NCBI GenBank assembly: GCA_035298385.1
Contig: DATGYC010000033.1
Location: forward strand, 1-12,220
Direction: 5' to 3'
DNA length: 12,220 bases
Source: DATGYC01 sp035298385
GTDB taxonomy: Bacteria > Bacillota > Sulfobacillia > Symbiobacteriales > Symbiobacteriaceae
The notes below the pieces were generated by a model. That model saw only the letters and a list, made by a program, of their open reading frames with translations, made no database searches and was not told where the DNA came from. Below, piece after piece: positions 6,167 through 12,220 of the stretch. The translations under genes and the position numbers were made by a program. Position 1 is the stretch's first letter. Each line of letters starts with the position of its first letter.

Positions 6167-7765
6167 CTACTTACTATAAGCCGTCTCCTTAAAGGTCAGG
6201 CTCTCATTCTGATTCCGCACGTACGCAAAGGACCACTCATTCCGGAAGAGCAGCACCGGGCGCCCGTCCTTGTCCTCCACCGGGAGGTTATCCGAACCAG
6301 CGAAGCGGCGCGGCGTGTAGGCATCGCCTTCCACCCAGCGAGCCATCTCGTACGGCAGGCGAGTCAGGATGACGTCTACGCCATACTCCGCCTTCATCCG
6401 GTGCTGGAAGACCTCGAACTGCAGCTCACCAACGGCGCCCATGATCGGGTCCGGGTTGCCCATCAGAACGGGGGAGAAGACCTGGATGGCGCCCTCCTCG
6501 GTTAGCTGCTGCACGCCCTTTTGGAAGTGCTTCTGCTTCAGCGCGTCCTTGATGCTGACCCGAGCGAAGTGCTCCGGCGAGAAGGAGGGGATCCCCTCGA
6601 ACTCCAACGTCGGACCTGTGCAGAGCGTGTCACCGATTCGGAAGATGCCCGGATCGAAGAGACCGATGATGTCGCCAGCATAGGCGTCCTCTACAATCGT
6701 CCGCTCCTGCGCCATGAACTGCTGCGGCTGGGCCAGCTTCACTTCCTTGTTCAGCCGGACATGCTTAACACCCATGCCCCGCTCGAACTTGCCGGAGACG
6801 ATCCGCAGGAAGGCGATGCGATCCCGGTGGGCCGGGTTCATGTTCGCCTGGATCTTAAAGATGAAGCCGGAGAAGTTGGGTGACTCCGGATCGACGTAGT
6901 CCGTGGCCGTCATCCGGGGCGCCGGCGGCGGCGCCAACTGCAGGAAGTACTCCAGGAAGGGCTGGACGCCGAAGTTGGTCATCGCCGAGCCCCAGAAGAT
7001 CGGGGTCAGGGCGCCCCGGCGGAAGCGCTCCAGGTCCCAGGGGTCACCGGCGACGTCTAGGAGTTCCCGCTCCTCCAGCAGCTTGTCGTAGAGCCCCTCC
7101 CCTAGGATCTCGAGGGCGCGGTCATCGTCGACGCTGATCGTCTCAGCCTCGACCTGCTTCGTGCCATGCTCGCCGCCCTTGAAGAGGTTGATCGAGTTCT
7201 TGTTCCGGTCATAGACGCCCTTGAACTCCCGGCCCATGCCGACCGGCCAGTTGATCGGGCAGGAGCGGATGCCCAGGACGTTCTCCAGCTCCTCCATCAG
7301 GGCGAAGGGATCCTTGCCCTCACGGTCCATCTTGTTAATGAAGGTCAAGATCGGAATGCCACGCATCCGGCAGACCTGGAAGAGCTTGATCGTCTGCGGC
7401 TCGACGCCCTTCGCCACGTCCATCAGCATGACGGCGCAGTCAGCGGCAGCGAGGGTCCGGTAGGTATCCTCGGAGAAGTCCTGGTGACCCGGGGTATCCA
7501 GGATGTTGATCGCCATGCCTTGATACTCGAACTGCATGACGGAGGAGGTGACCGAGATGCCGCGCTGCTTCTCGATCTCCATCCAGTCCGACGTCGCGTG
7601 CTTGGCCGCCCGTCGGGCCTTGACCGAGCCGGCGAGGTGGATGGCGCCCCCGTACAGGAGGAGCTTCTCGGTTAGGGTCGTCTTACCCGCGTCGGGGTGT
7701 GAGATGATCGCGAAGGTCCGCCGGCGGCGGATCTCCGTTCTAAGCTCAGTCTGAACCTCGGTCAT
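6167..7765 (-). CDS. prfC: Peptide chain release factor 3
   Basis: RF3 is a translational GTPase that removes RF1 or RF2 from the ribosome after peptide release. The 532-residue length is normal for the family (about 525-530). The GTPase motifs are intact: G1 SHPDAGKTT (22-30), switch-I region EKQRGISVTSSVMQF (65-79), G3 DTPGHQDF (90-97) and G4 NKMD (144-147). ATSDWMEIEKQRGIS separates RF3 from EF-G and EF-Tu. The C-terminal region, with RIAFLRIVSGKFERGM and VGELQFEVFQHRMKAEYGV, matches RF3 domains II and III. ATG 7765 lies 7 nt after AAGGGG. It is a single-gene unit, convergent to the FMN reductase, with a good promoter upstream. Nothing is truncated. Confidence 0.98.
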   Translation of the reverse strand: MTEVQTELRTEIRRRRTFAIISHPDAGKTTLTEKLLLYGGAIHLAGSVKARRAAKHATSDWMEIEKQRGISVTSSVMQFEYQGMAINILDTPGHQDFSEDTYRTLAAADCAVMLMDVAKGVEPQTIKLFQVCRMRGIPILTFINKMDREGKDPFALMEELENVLGIRSCPINWPVGMGREFKGVYDRNKNSINLFKGGEHGTKQVEAETISVDDDRALEILGEGLYDKLLEERELLDVAGDPWDLERFRRGALTPIFWGSAMTNFGVQPFLEYFLQLAPPPAPRMTATDYVDPESPNFSGFIFKIQANMNPAHRDRIAFLRIVSGKFERGMGVKHVRLNKEVKLAQPQQFMAQERTIVEDAYAGDIIGLFDPGIFRIGDTLCTGPTLEFEGIPSFSPEHFARVSIKDALKQKHFQKGVQQLTEEGAIQVFSPVLMGNPDPIMGAVGELQFEVFQHRMKAEYGVDVILTRLPYEMARWVEGDAYTPRRFAGSDNLPVEDKDGRPVLLFRNEWSFAYVRNQNESLTFKETAYSK

Positions 7766-7791
7766 ATGAACGCCCCTTTCCTACTTTCCCT

Positions 7792-7820
7792 ATCAAAGCA
7801 CGGGGAGGGGTTACGGTCAA
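7792..7820 (-). promoter_or_regulatory. Promoter of prfC with extended -10
   Basis: Reading leftward, TTGACC (7820-7815) is followed by a 17-bp spacer and TTTGAT (7797-7792). A TGC immediately before the -10 supplies an extended -10 TG. Matches are 5 of 6 at -35 and 4 of 6 at -10. The start would fall near 7785, about 20 nt before ATG 7765. Confidence 0.5.
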
Positions 7821-7823
7821 GAG

Positions 7824-8003
7824 TTGGACTACTACCTATCTATCTTTGACCGCTCGGAGATTCCTAGTCTGCAGCGCTATGGCCCTGGCGAGGCGGGCGC
7901 CGAGGGGAGCGTCATGCACGCGACCTTCGCCCTGAACGGCCAGAGCTTCATTTGCGCGCGGCTAATCCCAAAAGAAGACCCATCGTTGCCATCGGCCATC
8001 GGC
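7824..8003 (+). pseudogene. Remnant of a PhnB-like / VOC-superfamily (glyoxalase fold) gene
   Basis: The frame encodes DYYLSIFDRSEIPSLQRYGP, then EAGAEGSVMHATFALNGQSF and IC. This matches the N-terminal half of PhnB-like (3-demethylubiquinone methyltransferase-like) VOC proteins, where the pattern is typically YYxSIFxxSxI...RYGxGEpGaEGSVxxatFxLxGQxFmc. Full members are about 130-165 residues. Here the ~15 residues before YY are missing, their place being taken by the prfC promoter region. After about residue 60 the similarity fades, although the frame runs on to a TGA at 8112-8114, through the marR promoter and operator. Its only possible start is a TTG without a good ribosome site. I infer a decayed fragment rather than an active gene. 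The alternative is a short expressed peptide whose TGA overlaps the marR ATG. Confidence 0.65.
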
Positions 8004-8019
8004 CGCAGGGGCGATGGCC
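7994..8019. repeat. Small inverted repeat upstream of the marR promoter
   Basis: GGCCATCG (7994-8001) and CGATGGCC (8012-8019) form a perfect 8-bp stem with a 10-nt loop. A direct GCCATCG copy precedes it (7988-7994, overlapping). There is no T tract, so a terminator is unlikely. It sits 19 bp upstream of the marR -35 and could be a secondary regulator site or chance structure in the decaying gene fragment. Confidence 0.35.
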
Positions 8020-8037
8020 AATCGTACCAAATACCCC

Positions 8038-8066
8038 TTGTAGGACGACGCCACTCTGCGTATACT
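8038..8066 (+). promoter_or_regulatory. Promoter of the marR-ABC exporter operon
   Basis: TATACT (8061-8066) matches 5 of 6 bases of the -10 consensus, and TTGTAG (8038-8043) gives a weak -35 at exactly 17 bp. Transcription would begin near 8073, putting the operator-like repeat at 8082-8097 in the early transcribed region. A second -10-like TATAAC (8073-8078) has no matching -35. Confidence 0.55.
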
Positions 8067-8081
8067 CAGTTCTATAACGAA

Positions 8082-8097
8082 CGTTCATCGGTGAACG
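8082..8097. promoter_or_regulatory. Candidate MarR operator
   Basis: CGTTCA-TCGG-TGAACG is a perfect 6-bp inverted repeat with a 4-bp centre, overlapping a second palindrome GAACGTTC (8079-8086). It lies between the -10 and the marR start codon. MarR-family dimers usually bind such 16-20 bp palindromes in their own promoters. Binding here would block transcription, so autorepression relieved by a ligand is the likely logic. Confidence 0.5.
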
Positions 8098-8110
8098 AGG
8101 TGAGCCGCAG

Positions 8111-8572
8111 ATGACCGATCCACGCGTAGCCGTCGGTGAAATTTGGCGTGACGTAAACCGGACGATTCATGAGCGCTTCCGCCAAGCCTGGCGCGGCACC
8201 GACCTGTACCCGGGCGCCATGTTCCTGCTCCGGCACCTGCAGGCGGAGCCCGGCCTCACGGTCAGCGAACTGAGCCGCCGTGCTGGCTTGGTAAAGAGTG
8301 GGGTCTCCAAGCTGATCGATCAGGCCGACCGGATGGGTCTGGTCGAGAAGCGACCGGACCCGGCTGATCAACGGCTCCAGCGCCTCTTCCTGACCGAGCA
8401 GGGCACCGTGACGATGACAGAGATGGAGTCCAAAGGGCAGGCTACCTGGCTTGCGATCATCAAGCAGATCTCGCCCGCGGATCTGGCTGAGGTTGAGAAG
8501 GGGTTACGGATCCTCCAGGAGGCCGTCGTGGCCGCCGCTAATGCGACACCTAAAGGAGATGAGCGCTCATGA
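8111..8572 (+). CDS. MarR-family transcriptional regulator of the adjacent ABC exporter
   Basis: This 153-residue protein has the standard MarR size and winged helix-turn-helix. Helices around residues 33-48 (YPGAMFLLRHLQ) lead to the DNA-reading segment LTVSELSRRAGLVKSGVSKL (49-68), continuing to MGLVEKR (75-81). The wing DPADQRLQRLFLTEQG (83-98) has the family's conserved DxRxxxxxLT pattern. The N- and C-terminal helices (8-28 and 100-145) should form the dimer interface and ligand pocket. No cysteine is present, so thiol-based oxidant sensing of the OhrR type is ruled out. The ATG is 7 nt after GAGGTGA, and its stop overlaps the first ABC gene by 4 bp (ATGA), implying translational coupling. 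A palindrome upstream is the likely operator. The inducer is unknown; exporter substrates are the usual candidates. Confidence 0.93.
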   Translation: MTDPRVAVGEIWRDVNRTIHERFRQAWRGTDLYPGAMFLLRHLQAEPGLTVSELSRRAGLVKSGVSKLIDQADRMGLVEKRPDPADQRLQRLFLTEQGTVTMTEMESKGQATWLAIIKQISPADLAEVEKGLRILQEAVVAAANATPKGDERS

Positions 8573-10299
8573 TCAAGTTGTTCCGCTACCTAAAGCCCTA
8601 TACCTGGGGCGTTGTCGCTATCTTGGGGCTCGTCCTTCTGCAGTCCCTCTCCGAACTCTACCTGCCGACCTTGATGTCTGACATCATCAACAACGGCATC
8701 GTCAAGTCTGACACCGACTACATCTGGCATACGGGTGGCTGGATGCTCCTCGTCGCCCTCGGCGGCTCTGCCCTCGCGATCGCCGTCTCCTACCTCTCAG
8801 CGAAGATTGCCATGGGCTTCGGCCGCGATATCCGCAACGTCATCTTCCGCCGCGTCGAGTCCTTCTCGCTCCACGAGTTTGACAAGATCGGCGGTACGGC
8901 CACCCTGATCACCCGCTCGACGAACGACGTCCAGCAGGTTCAGCAGCTGATGATCATGGCCCTCCGCATGGTGATCAGCGCCCCGATGATGATGATCGGT
9001 GGCATCATCATGGCCGTCTCGCGGGACGCCACGCTCTCCCTCGTCATTGTCGTGGGCCTGCCCGTCCTCTCCGGCGCGATCCTCCTGATCGCCCGCTTCG
9101 GCGTGCCGCTCTTTCAGTCGATTCAGGAGAAGCTTGATCGGCTCAACCTGGTCGTACGTGAGGGCCTGACCGGCATTCGCGTCATCCGGGCCTTCAATCG
9201 GGACGACGCCGAGAAGGTTCGGTTCACCCAGGCGAACCGGGATCTGATGATCGACAACATCAAGGTCAACCGGATCTTCGGCGCCATGTTCCCGCTGATG
9301 ATGCTGGTAATGAACTTCACCACGCTTGCGATCATCTGGTTCGGTGGCAAGCGGCTCGGTAGCGGCCACGGCAACGTTGGTGACCTGCACGCCTTCATGC
9401 AGTACGTCATGCAGATCATGTTCTCGCTGATCATGGTGACGATGATGTTCATCTTCTTCCCGCGTGCCGCCGTCTCGGCGAAGCGCATCAACGAGGTCCT
9501 GGAGGTCGAGCCCGAGATCAAGGACGCCGCTCAGGTGAAGCAGGCAGCGGGCCAGCGTGGCTGGGTCGAGTTCCAGAACGTCACCTTTAGCTACCCCGGT
9601 GCGGAAGCGCCGGCGATCGAAGGGATCTCCTTTAAGGCAGGCCCCGGCGAGGTGACGGCGATTATCGGTGGTACTGGCGCCGGCAAGTCGACGCTGGTCT
9701 CGCTCGTGCCGCGCTTCTATGACATCCAGCAGGGCGCCATCCTGGTCGATGGGGTCGATGTGCGCGAACTCGCCCAGGCGGACCTGCGCGCCAAGATCGG
9801 CTACGTCCCGCAGAAGGCGCTCCTCTTCAGCGGTACGATCGCGGAGAACATCCGCTATGGCAAGGAGGACGCCTCTGAGTTGGAGATCCGACACGCCGCT
9901 GAGGTCGCCCAGGCAGCGGAGTTCATCGCCGGCTTGAAGGATGGCTTTGACTCCCCGGTCGCTCAGGGCGGCACCAACCTCTCCGGTGGCCAGAAGCAGC
10001 GTCTGACCATCGCGCGGGCCCTGGTCCGGCGCCCGGAGATCTACCTCTTTGATGACAACTTCTCGGCGCTCGACTTCAAGACCGATGCCAAGCTGCGCGC
10101 CGCCCTGAAGAAGGAGACCCAGGATTCGACCGTGATCGTCGTCGCCCAGCGCGTCTCGACCGTCATGGATGCCGACCGGATCATCGTCCTTGATGAGGGC
10201 AAGGTCGTCGGCATGGGCAAGCATCGTGAGCTGCTCCAGTCCTGCCCCGTCTACCGAGAGATCGCCGCATCCCAGCTGGCAGAGGAGGAACTGGCATGA
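8569..10299 (+). CDS. ABC exporter half-transporter with degenerate catalytic site (type IV, heterodimer subunit A)
   Basis: The 576-residue protein fuses a six-helix exporter transmembrane domain (~1-310) to an ATPase domain (~330-576). Walker A GGTGAGKST is at 367-375, Q-loop Q415, signature LSGGQ at 471-475, and the D-loop SALD at 499-502. Two key residues differ from consensus: the Walker B region is IYLFDD, so D496 occupies the catalytic Glu position, and the switch position is Q527 (VVAQRVS) in place of His. The same two changes mark the degenerate-site subunit of heterodimeric exporters such as TM287/288. Its intact signature should complete the partner's active site. It begins in a 4-bp overlap with marR and ends in a 4-bp overlap with the second ABC gene. 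Multidrug or lipid-like export at the cytoplasmic membrane is the family norm; the substrate here is not determinable. Confidence 0.95.
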   Translation: MIKLFRYLKPYTWGVVAILGLVLLQSLSELYLPTLMSDIINNGIVKSDTDYIWHTGGWMLLVALGGSALAIAVSYLSAKIAMGFGRDIRNVIFRRVESFSLHEFDKIGGTATLITRSTNDVQQVQQLMIMALRMVISAPMMMIGGIIMAVSRDATLSLVIVVGLPVLSGAILLIARFGVPLFQSIQEKLDRLNLVVREGLTGIRVIRAFNRDDAEKVRFTQANRDLMIDNIKVNRIFGAMFPLMMLVMNFTTLAIIWFGGKRLGSGHGNVGDLHAFMQYVMQIMFSLIMVTMMFIFFPRAAVSAKRINEVLEVEPEIKDAAQVKQAAGQRGWVEFQNVTFSYPGAEAPAIEGISFKAGPGEVTAIIGGTGAGKSTLVSLVPRFYDIQQGAILVDGVDVRELAQADLRAKIGYVPQKALLFSGTIAENIRYGKEDASELEIRHAAEVAQAAEFIAGLKDGFDSPVAQGGTNLSGGQKQRLTIARALVRRPEIYLFDDNFSALDFKTDAKLRAALKKETQDSTVIVVAQRVSTVMDADRIIVLDEGKVVGMGKHRELLQSCPVYREIAASQLAEEELA

Positions 10300-12179
10300 G
10301 TGAAGAGCGCAAGCAAGAGCCCCGGCAGCAGCCGCGTCCTGGCGGCTTTGGCGGCGGTCCGATGGGCGGCGGCATGATGCCGGTTCAGAAGGCGAAGGAC
10401 TTCAAGGGTACCCTCCGGCGCCTATTGGCCTACCTACGGCCGCAACTGCTCCCCATCATCGGCGTACTCTCCCTGGCGATTATCTCGACCATCTTCTCGA
10501 TCGTCAGCCCGAAGATCATGGGCAAGATGACGACCAAGCTCTTCGAGGGCCTGATCGCCATGTTCAAGCACGTCCCGGGCGCCGGCATCGACTGGACCTA
10601 CATCGAGCAGGTCGCCCTGCTCCTGACCAGCCTCTATCTACTCTCGGCGGCCTTCATGTACGCCCAGCAGTGGTTGATGGCCGGGATTGCGCAGAAGATC
10701 GTCTTCAATCTGCGCCAGGACCTGAACGCCAAGCTCTCCCGCCTGCCGCTGAAGTTCTTCGACGGCCGGACCCATGGCGAGATCCTCTCGCGGGTCACCA
10801 ACGACATCGATACGATCGCAACGACCCTCCAGCAGTCCCTGGCCCAATTGATCACCTCGATCGTGACCGTCCTGGGCATCATCGTCATGATGCTGACGAT
10901 CTCGGGCTGGCTCACCCTGGTGACCATCATCACCCTGCCACTCTCGGGCGTCCTGACGGCGCTGATCGCCAAGAAGTCGCAGGGGCACTTCAAGGCGCAG
11001 GCCAAGGGCGTGGGCGATCTGAACGGCCACGTCGAGGAGATGTTCACCGGCCACCGCATCGTCAAGGCCTATGGGCGTGAGGCGGAGTCGGTCGCCCAGT
11101 TTGAGCAGGTCAACCAGGGCCTCTATGAGGCCGGCTGGAAGGCGCAGTTCATCTCGGGCCTGATCTTCCCGATGATCAACTTCGTCAACAACCTCGGCTA
11201 CGTGCTGGTCTGCGTCGTGGGCGGCGTCTTCGTCACCCAGGGCCGGATCACCATCGGTGATGTGCAGGCGTTCATCCAGTACTCCCGCCAGTTCGGCTTC
11301 CCGATCGCCCAGTTGGCCAACATCGCCAACGTGATCCAGTCCACCATCGCCTCGGCTGAGCGGGTCTTCGAACTCCTCAACGAGTCCGAGGAGCTGCCCG
11401 ATGCGACGGAGGCCGTTGTGTTGGAGTCCGTCGAGGGCCATGTCTCGTTCGACCAGGTCGCCTTTGGCTACAAGGAGGGCGACAACCTGATCGAGAACAT
11501 GAACATCGACGTCAAGCCGGGCCAGATCACGGCGATCGTCGGCCCGACCGGCGCTGGTAAGACCACGCTGGTCAACCTGCTGATGCGCTTCTACGAGCTG
11601 AACGGCGGCGCGATCACGATCGATGGCGTCAACATCCAGCAGCTGAAGCGGGGCGCCCTGCGCACGACCTTTGGCATGGTGCTGCAGGACACCTGGCTCT
11701 TCACCGGCACGATCCGGGAGAACCTGGCCTATGGGCGCCCGGGCGCCTCGGAGCTGGAGATCATCCAGGCGGCGAAGGCGGCGCAGGCGGATCACTTCAT
11801 CCGGACGTTGCCGGAGGGCTATGACACGGTCCTGAACGAGGACGCTTCGAACATCTCGCAGGGGCAGAAGCAGCTCCTGACGATCGCGCGGGCGATCCTG
11901 GCAGACCCGGCGATCCTGATCCTGGATGAGGCGACCTCTTCGGTCGATACCCGGACGGAGGTCCAGATCCAGGCGGCGATGGCGGAGCTGATGAAGGGGC
12001 GGACCTCCTTCGTCATTGCTCACCGGCTCTCGACGATCCGGGATGCGGACCTGATCCTGGTGATGAACCATGGCTCGGTGATCGAGCAGGGGACGCATCA
12101 GGAGCTCCTGGCGGCGGGTGGCTTCTATGCGGAGCTGTACAACTCGCAGTTCACGGGTGCGGCCCTGGAGGCTGTCTGA
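10296..12179 (+). CDS. ABC exporter half-transporter with catalytic Glu (type IV, heterodimer subunit B)
   Basis: This 627-residue partner has a transmembrane domain (~45-355) and an ATPase domain (~380-627). Walker A GPTGAGKTT is at 416-424, Q-loop Q464, Walker B LILDE with catalytic E545, and switch H576 in IAHRLS. The signature is altered to ISQGQ (520-524, Q for the first Gly), which would pair with subunit A's degenerate ATP site. Together the two predict one hydrolytic and one structural ATP site. The first ~35 residues are a hydrophilic then Gly/Met-rich tail (GGFGGGPMGGGMM) before the KAKDFKGTL segment, a style I associate with this subfamily. AGAGGAGGAA precedes the ATG at ideal distance, inside the end of subunit A, and the ATGA overlap couples translation. 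A strong terminator begins 8 bp after the stop. From about codon 485 on, alanine codon choice changes abruptly (see findings). Confidence 0.95.
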   Translation: MSEERKQEPRQQPRPGGFGGGPMGGGMMPVQKAKDFKGTLRRLLAYLRPQLLPIIGVLSLAIISTIFSIVSPKIMGKMTTKLFEGLIAMFKHVPGAGIDWTYIEQVALLLTSLYLLSAAFMYAQQWLMAGIAQKIVFNLRQDLNAKLSRLPLKFFDGRTHGEILSRVTNDIDTIATTLQQSLAQLITSIVTVLGIIVMMLTISGWLTLVTIITLPLSGVLTALIAKKSQGHFKAQAKGVGDLNGHVEEMFTGHRIVKAYGREAESVAQFEQVNQGLYEAGWKAQFISGLIFPMINFVNNLGYVLVCVVGGVFVTQGRITIGDVQAFIQYSRQFGFPIAQLANIANVIQSTIASAERVFELLNESEELPDATEAVVLESVEGHVSFDQVAFGYKEGDNLIENMNIDVKPGQITAIVGPTGAGKTTLVNLLMRFYELNGGAITIDGVNIQQLKRGALRTTFGMVLQDTWLFTGTIRENLAYGRPGASELEIIQAAKAAQADHFIRTLPEGYDTVLNEDASNISQGQKQLLTIARAILADPAILILDEATSSVDTRTEVQIQAAMAELMKGRTSFVIAHRLSTIRDADLILVMNHGSVIEQGTHQELLAAGGFYAELYNSQFTGAALEAV

Positions 12180-12186
12180 TAGAAGG

Positions 12187-12220
12187 AACCCCCACCGAGT
12201 TAGCGCTCGGTGGGGGTTTT
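12187..12220 (+). terminator. Intrinsic terminator of the marR-ABC operon
   Basis: AACCCCCACCGAG (12187-12199) pairs perfectly with CTCGGTGGGGGTT (12206-12218) over 13 bp around a 6-nt loop, and the stem runs directly into TTTT at the window edge. The T tract may continue outside. It follows the last ABC stop codon by 7 bp. Confidence 0.88.

Noticed and set aside
5969..6505. Plus-strand open frame (178 codons) crossing the inverted-repeat element into prfC
   Set aside because: Its second half is the antisense of prfC and its first half is repeat DNA; no ribosome site and no family resemblance.
8004..8114. Continuation of the VOC-like frame to a TGA overlapping the marR start, suggesting a coupled upstream gene
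   Set aside because: Similarity to the family is lost after about codon 60, and the stretch holds the marR promoter and operator, so the ATGA overlap is probably coincidence.
8797..10224. Long open frame (475 codons) antisense to the first ABC gene
   Set aside because: It is extremely rich in Asp, Arg, His and Leu, as expected from the reverse of GC-rich codons ending in C. It matches no family, and the sense strand has every ABC motif.
10638..12098. Long open frame (486 codons) antisense to the second ABC gene
   Set aside because: It has the same low-complexity Asp/Arg/Leu-rich composition caused by strong codon bias on the opposite strand; no domain is recognisable.

Overview
The window is a GC-rich bacterial chromosome segment (roughly 60% GC by eye) with closely packed genes and short intergenic gaps. 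Several boundaries carry good intrinsic-terminator hairpins, and GTG and TTG are used as start codons alongside ATG. There are no rRNA or tRNA genes, no CRISPR array, no transposase and no phage genes. The gene set is mostly housekeeping or generic: an S9 peptidase, RNase HII, release factor 3 and a heterodimeric ABC exporter. It fits a free-living high-GC bacterium, perhaps Chloroflexota or a high-GC Firmicutes-like lineage. That placement is only an impression from gene style, and nothing in the window settles the phylum.

Left part (1-4530): a partial S9-family prolyl-oligopeptidase-like peptidase runs leftward off the window edge. Divergent from it, an MFS transporter of the HcaT/MFS_1_like type and rnhB form a two-gene operon with a 13-bp gap, closed by a terminator whose stem begins inside the rnhB stop codon. 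Next is a 257-residue protein of unknown function with a conserved-looking Cys cluster. A perfect 16-bp hairpin separates it from the convergent gene that follows.

Middle part (4530-8040): a small APH/choline-kinase-like phosphotransferase (minus strand) is divergent from a flavodoxin-fold NAD(P)H-dependent FMN reductase (plus strand) that ends at a strong hairpin. Release factor 3 (prfC, minus strand) is convergent to the reductase. The gap between them holds an AT-richer element of about 175 bp with inverted-repeat ends built from GATTACAC-type units, which looks like a small dispersed or MITE-like element. Upstream of prfC is a promoter with an extended -10, then the remnant of a PhnB/VOC-superfamily gene.

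Right part (8038-12220): a regulated efflux operon. A promoter and a 16-bp inverted-repeat operator precede a MarR-family regulator. Two ABC half-transporters follow, each junction being a 4-bp ATGA overlap, and a textbook terminator closes the operon at the window edge. The two ATPase domains carry complementary departures from consensus. The first subunit has Asp and Gln where the catalytic Glu and switch His should be. The second has an altered signature (ISQGQ). This predicts a heterodimer with one degenerate and one catalytic ATP site, as in TM287/288, BmrCD and LmrCD. The likely model is a MarR repressor that senses a small molecule and controls a multidrug-type exporter.

I found no gene cluster that clearly forms an undescribed system. 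The items most worth a second look are the inverted-repeat element at 5977-6151, the unknown Cys-motif protein at 3686-4459, an abrupt synonymous-codon shift inside the last ABC gene, and the apparent excess of the palindrome GGCGCC.
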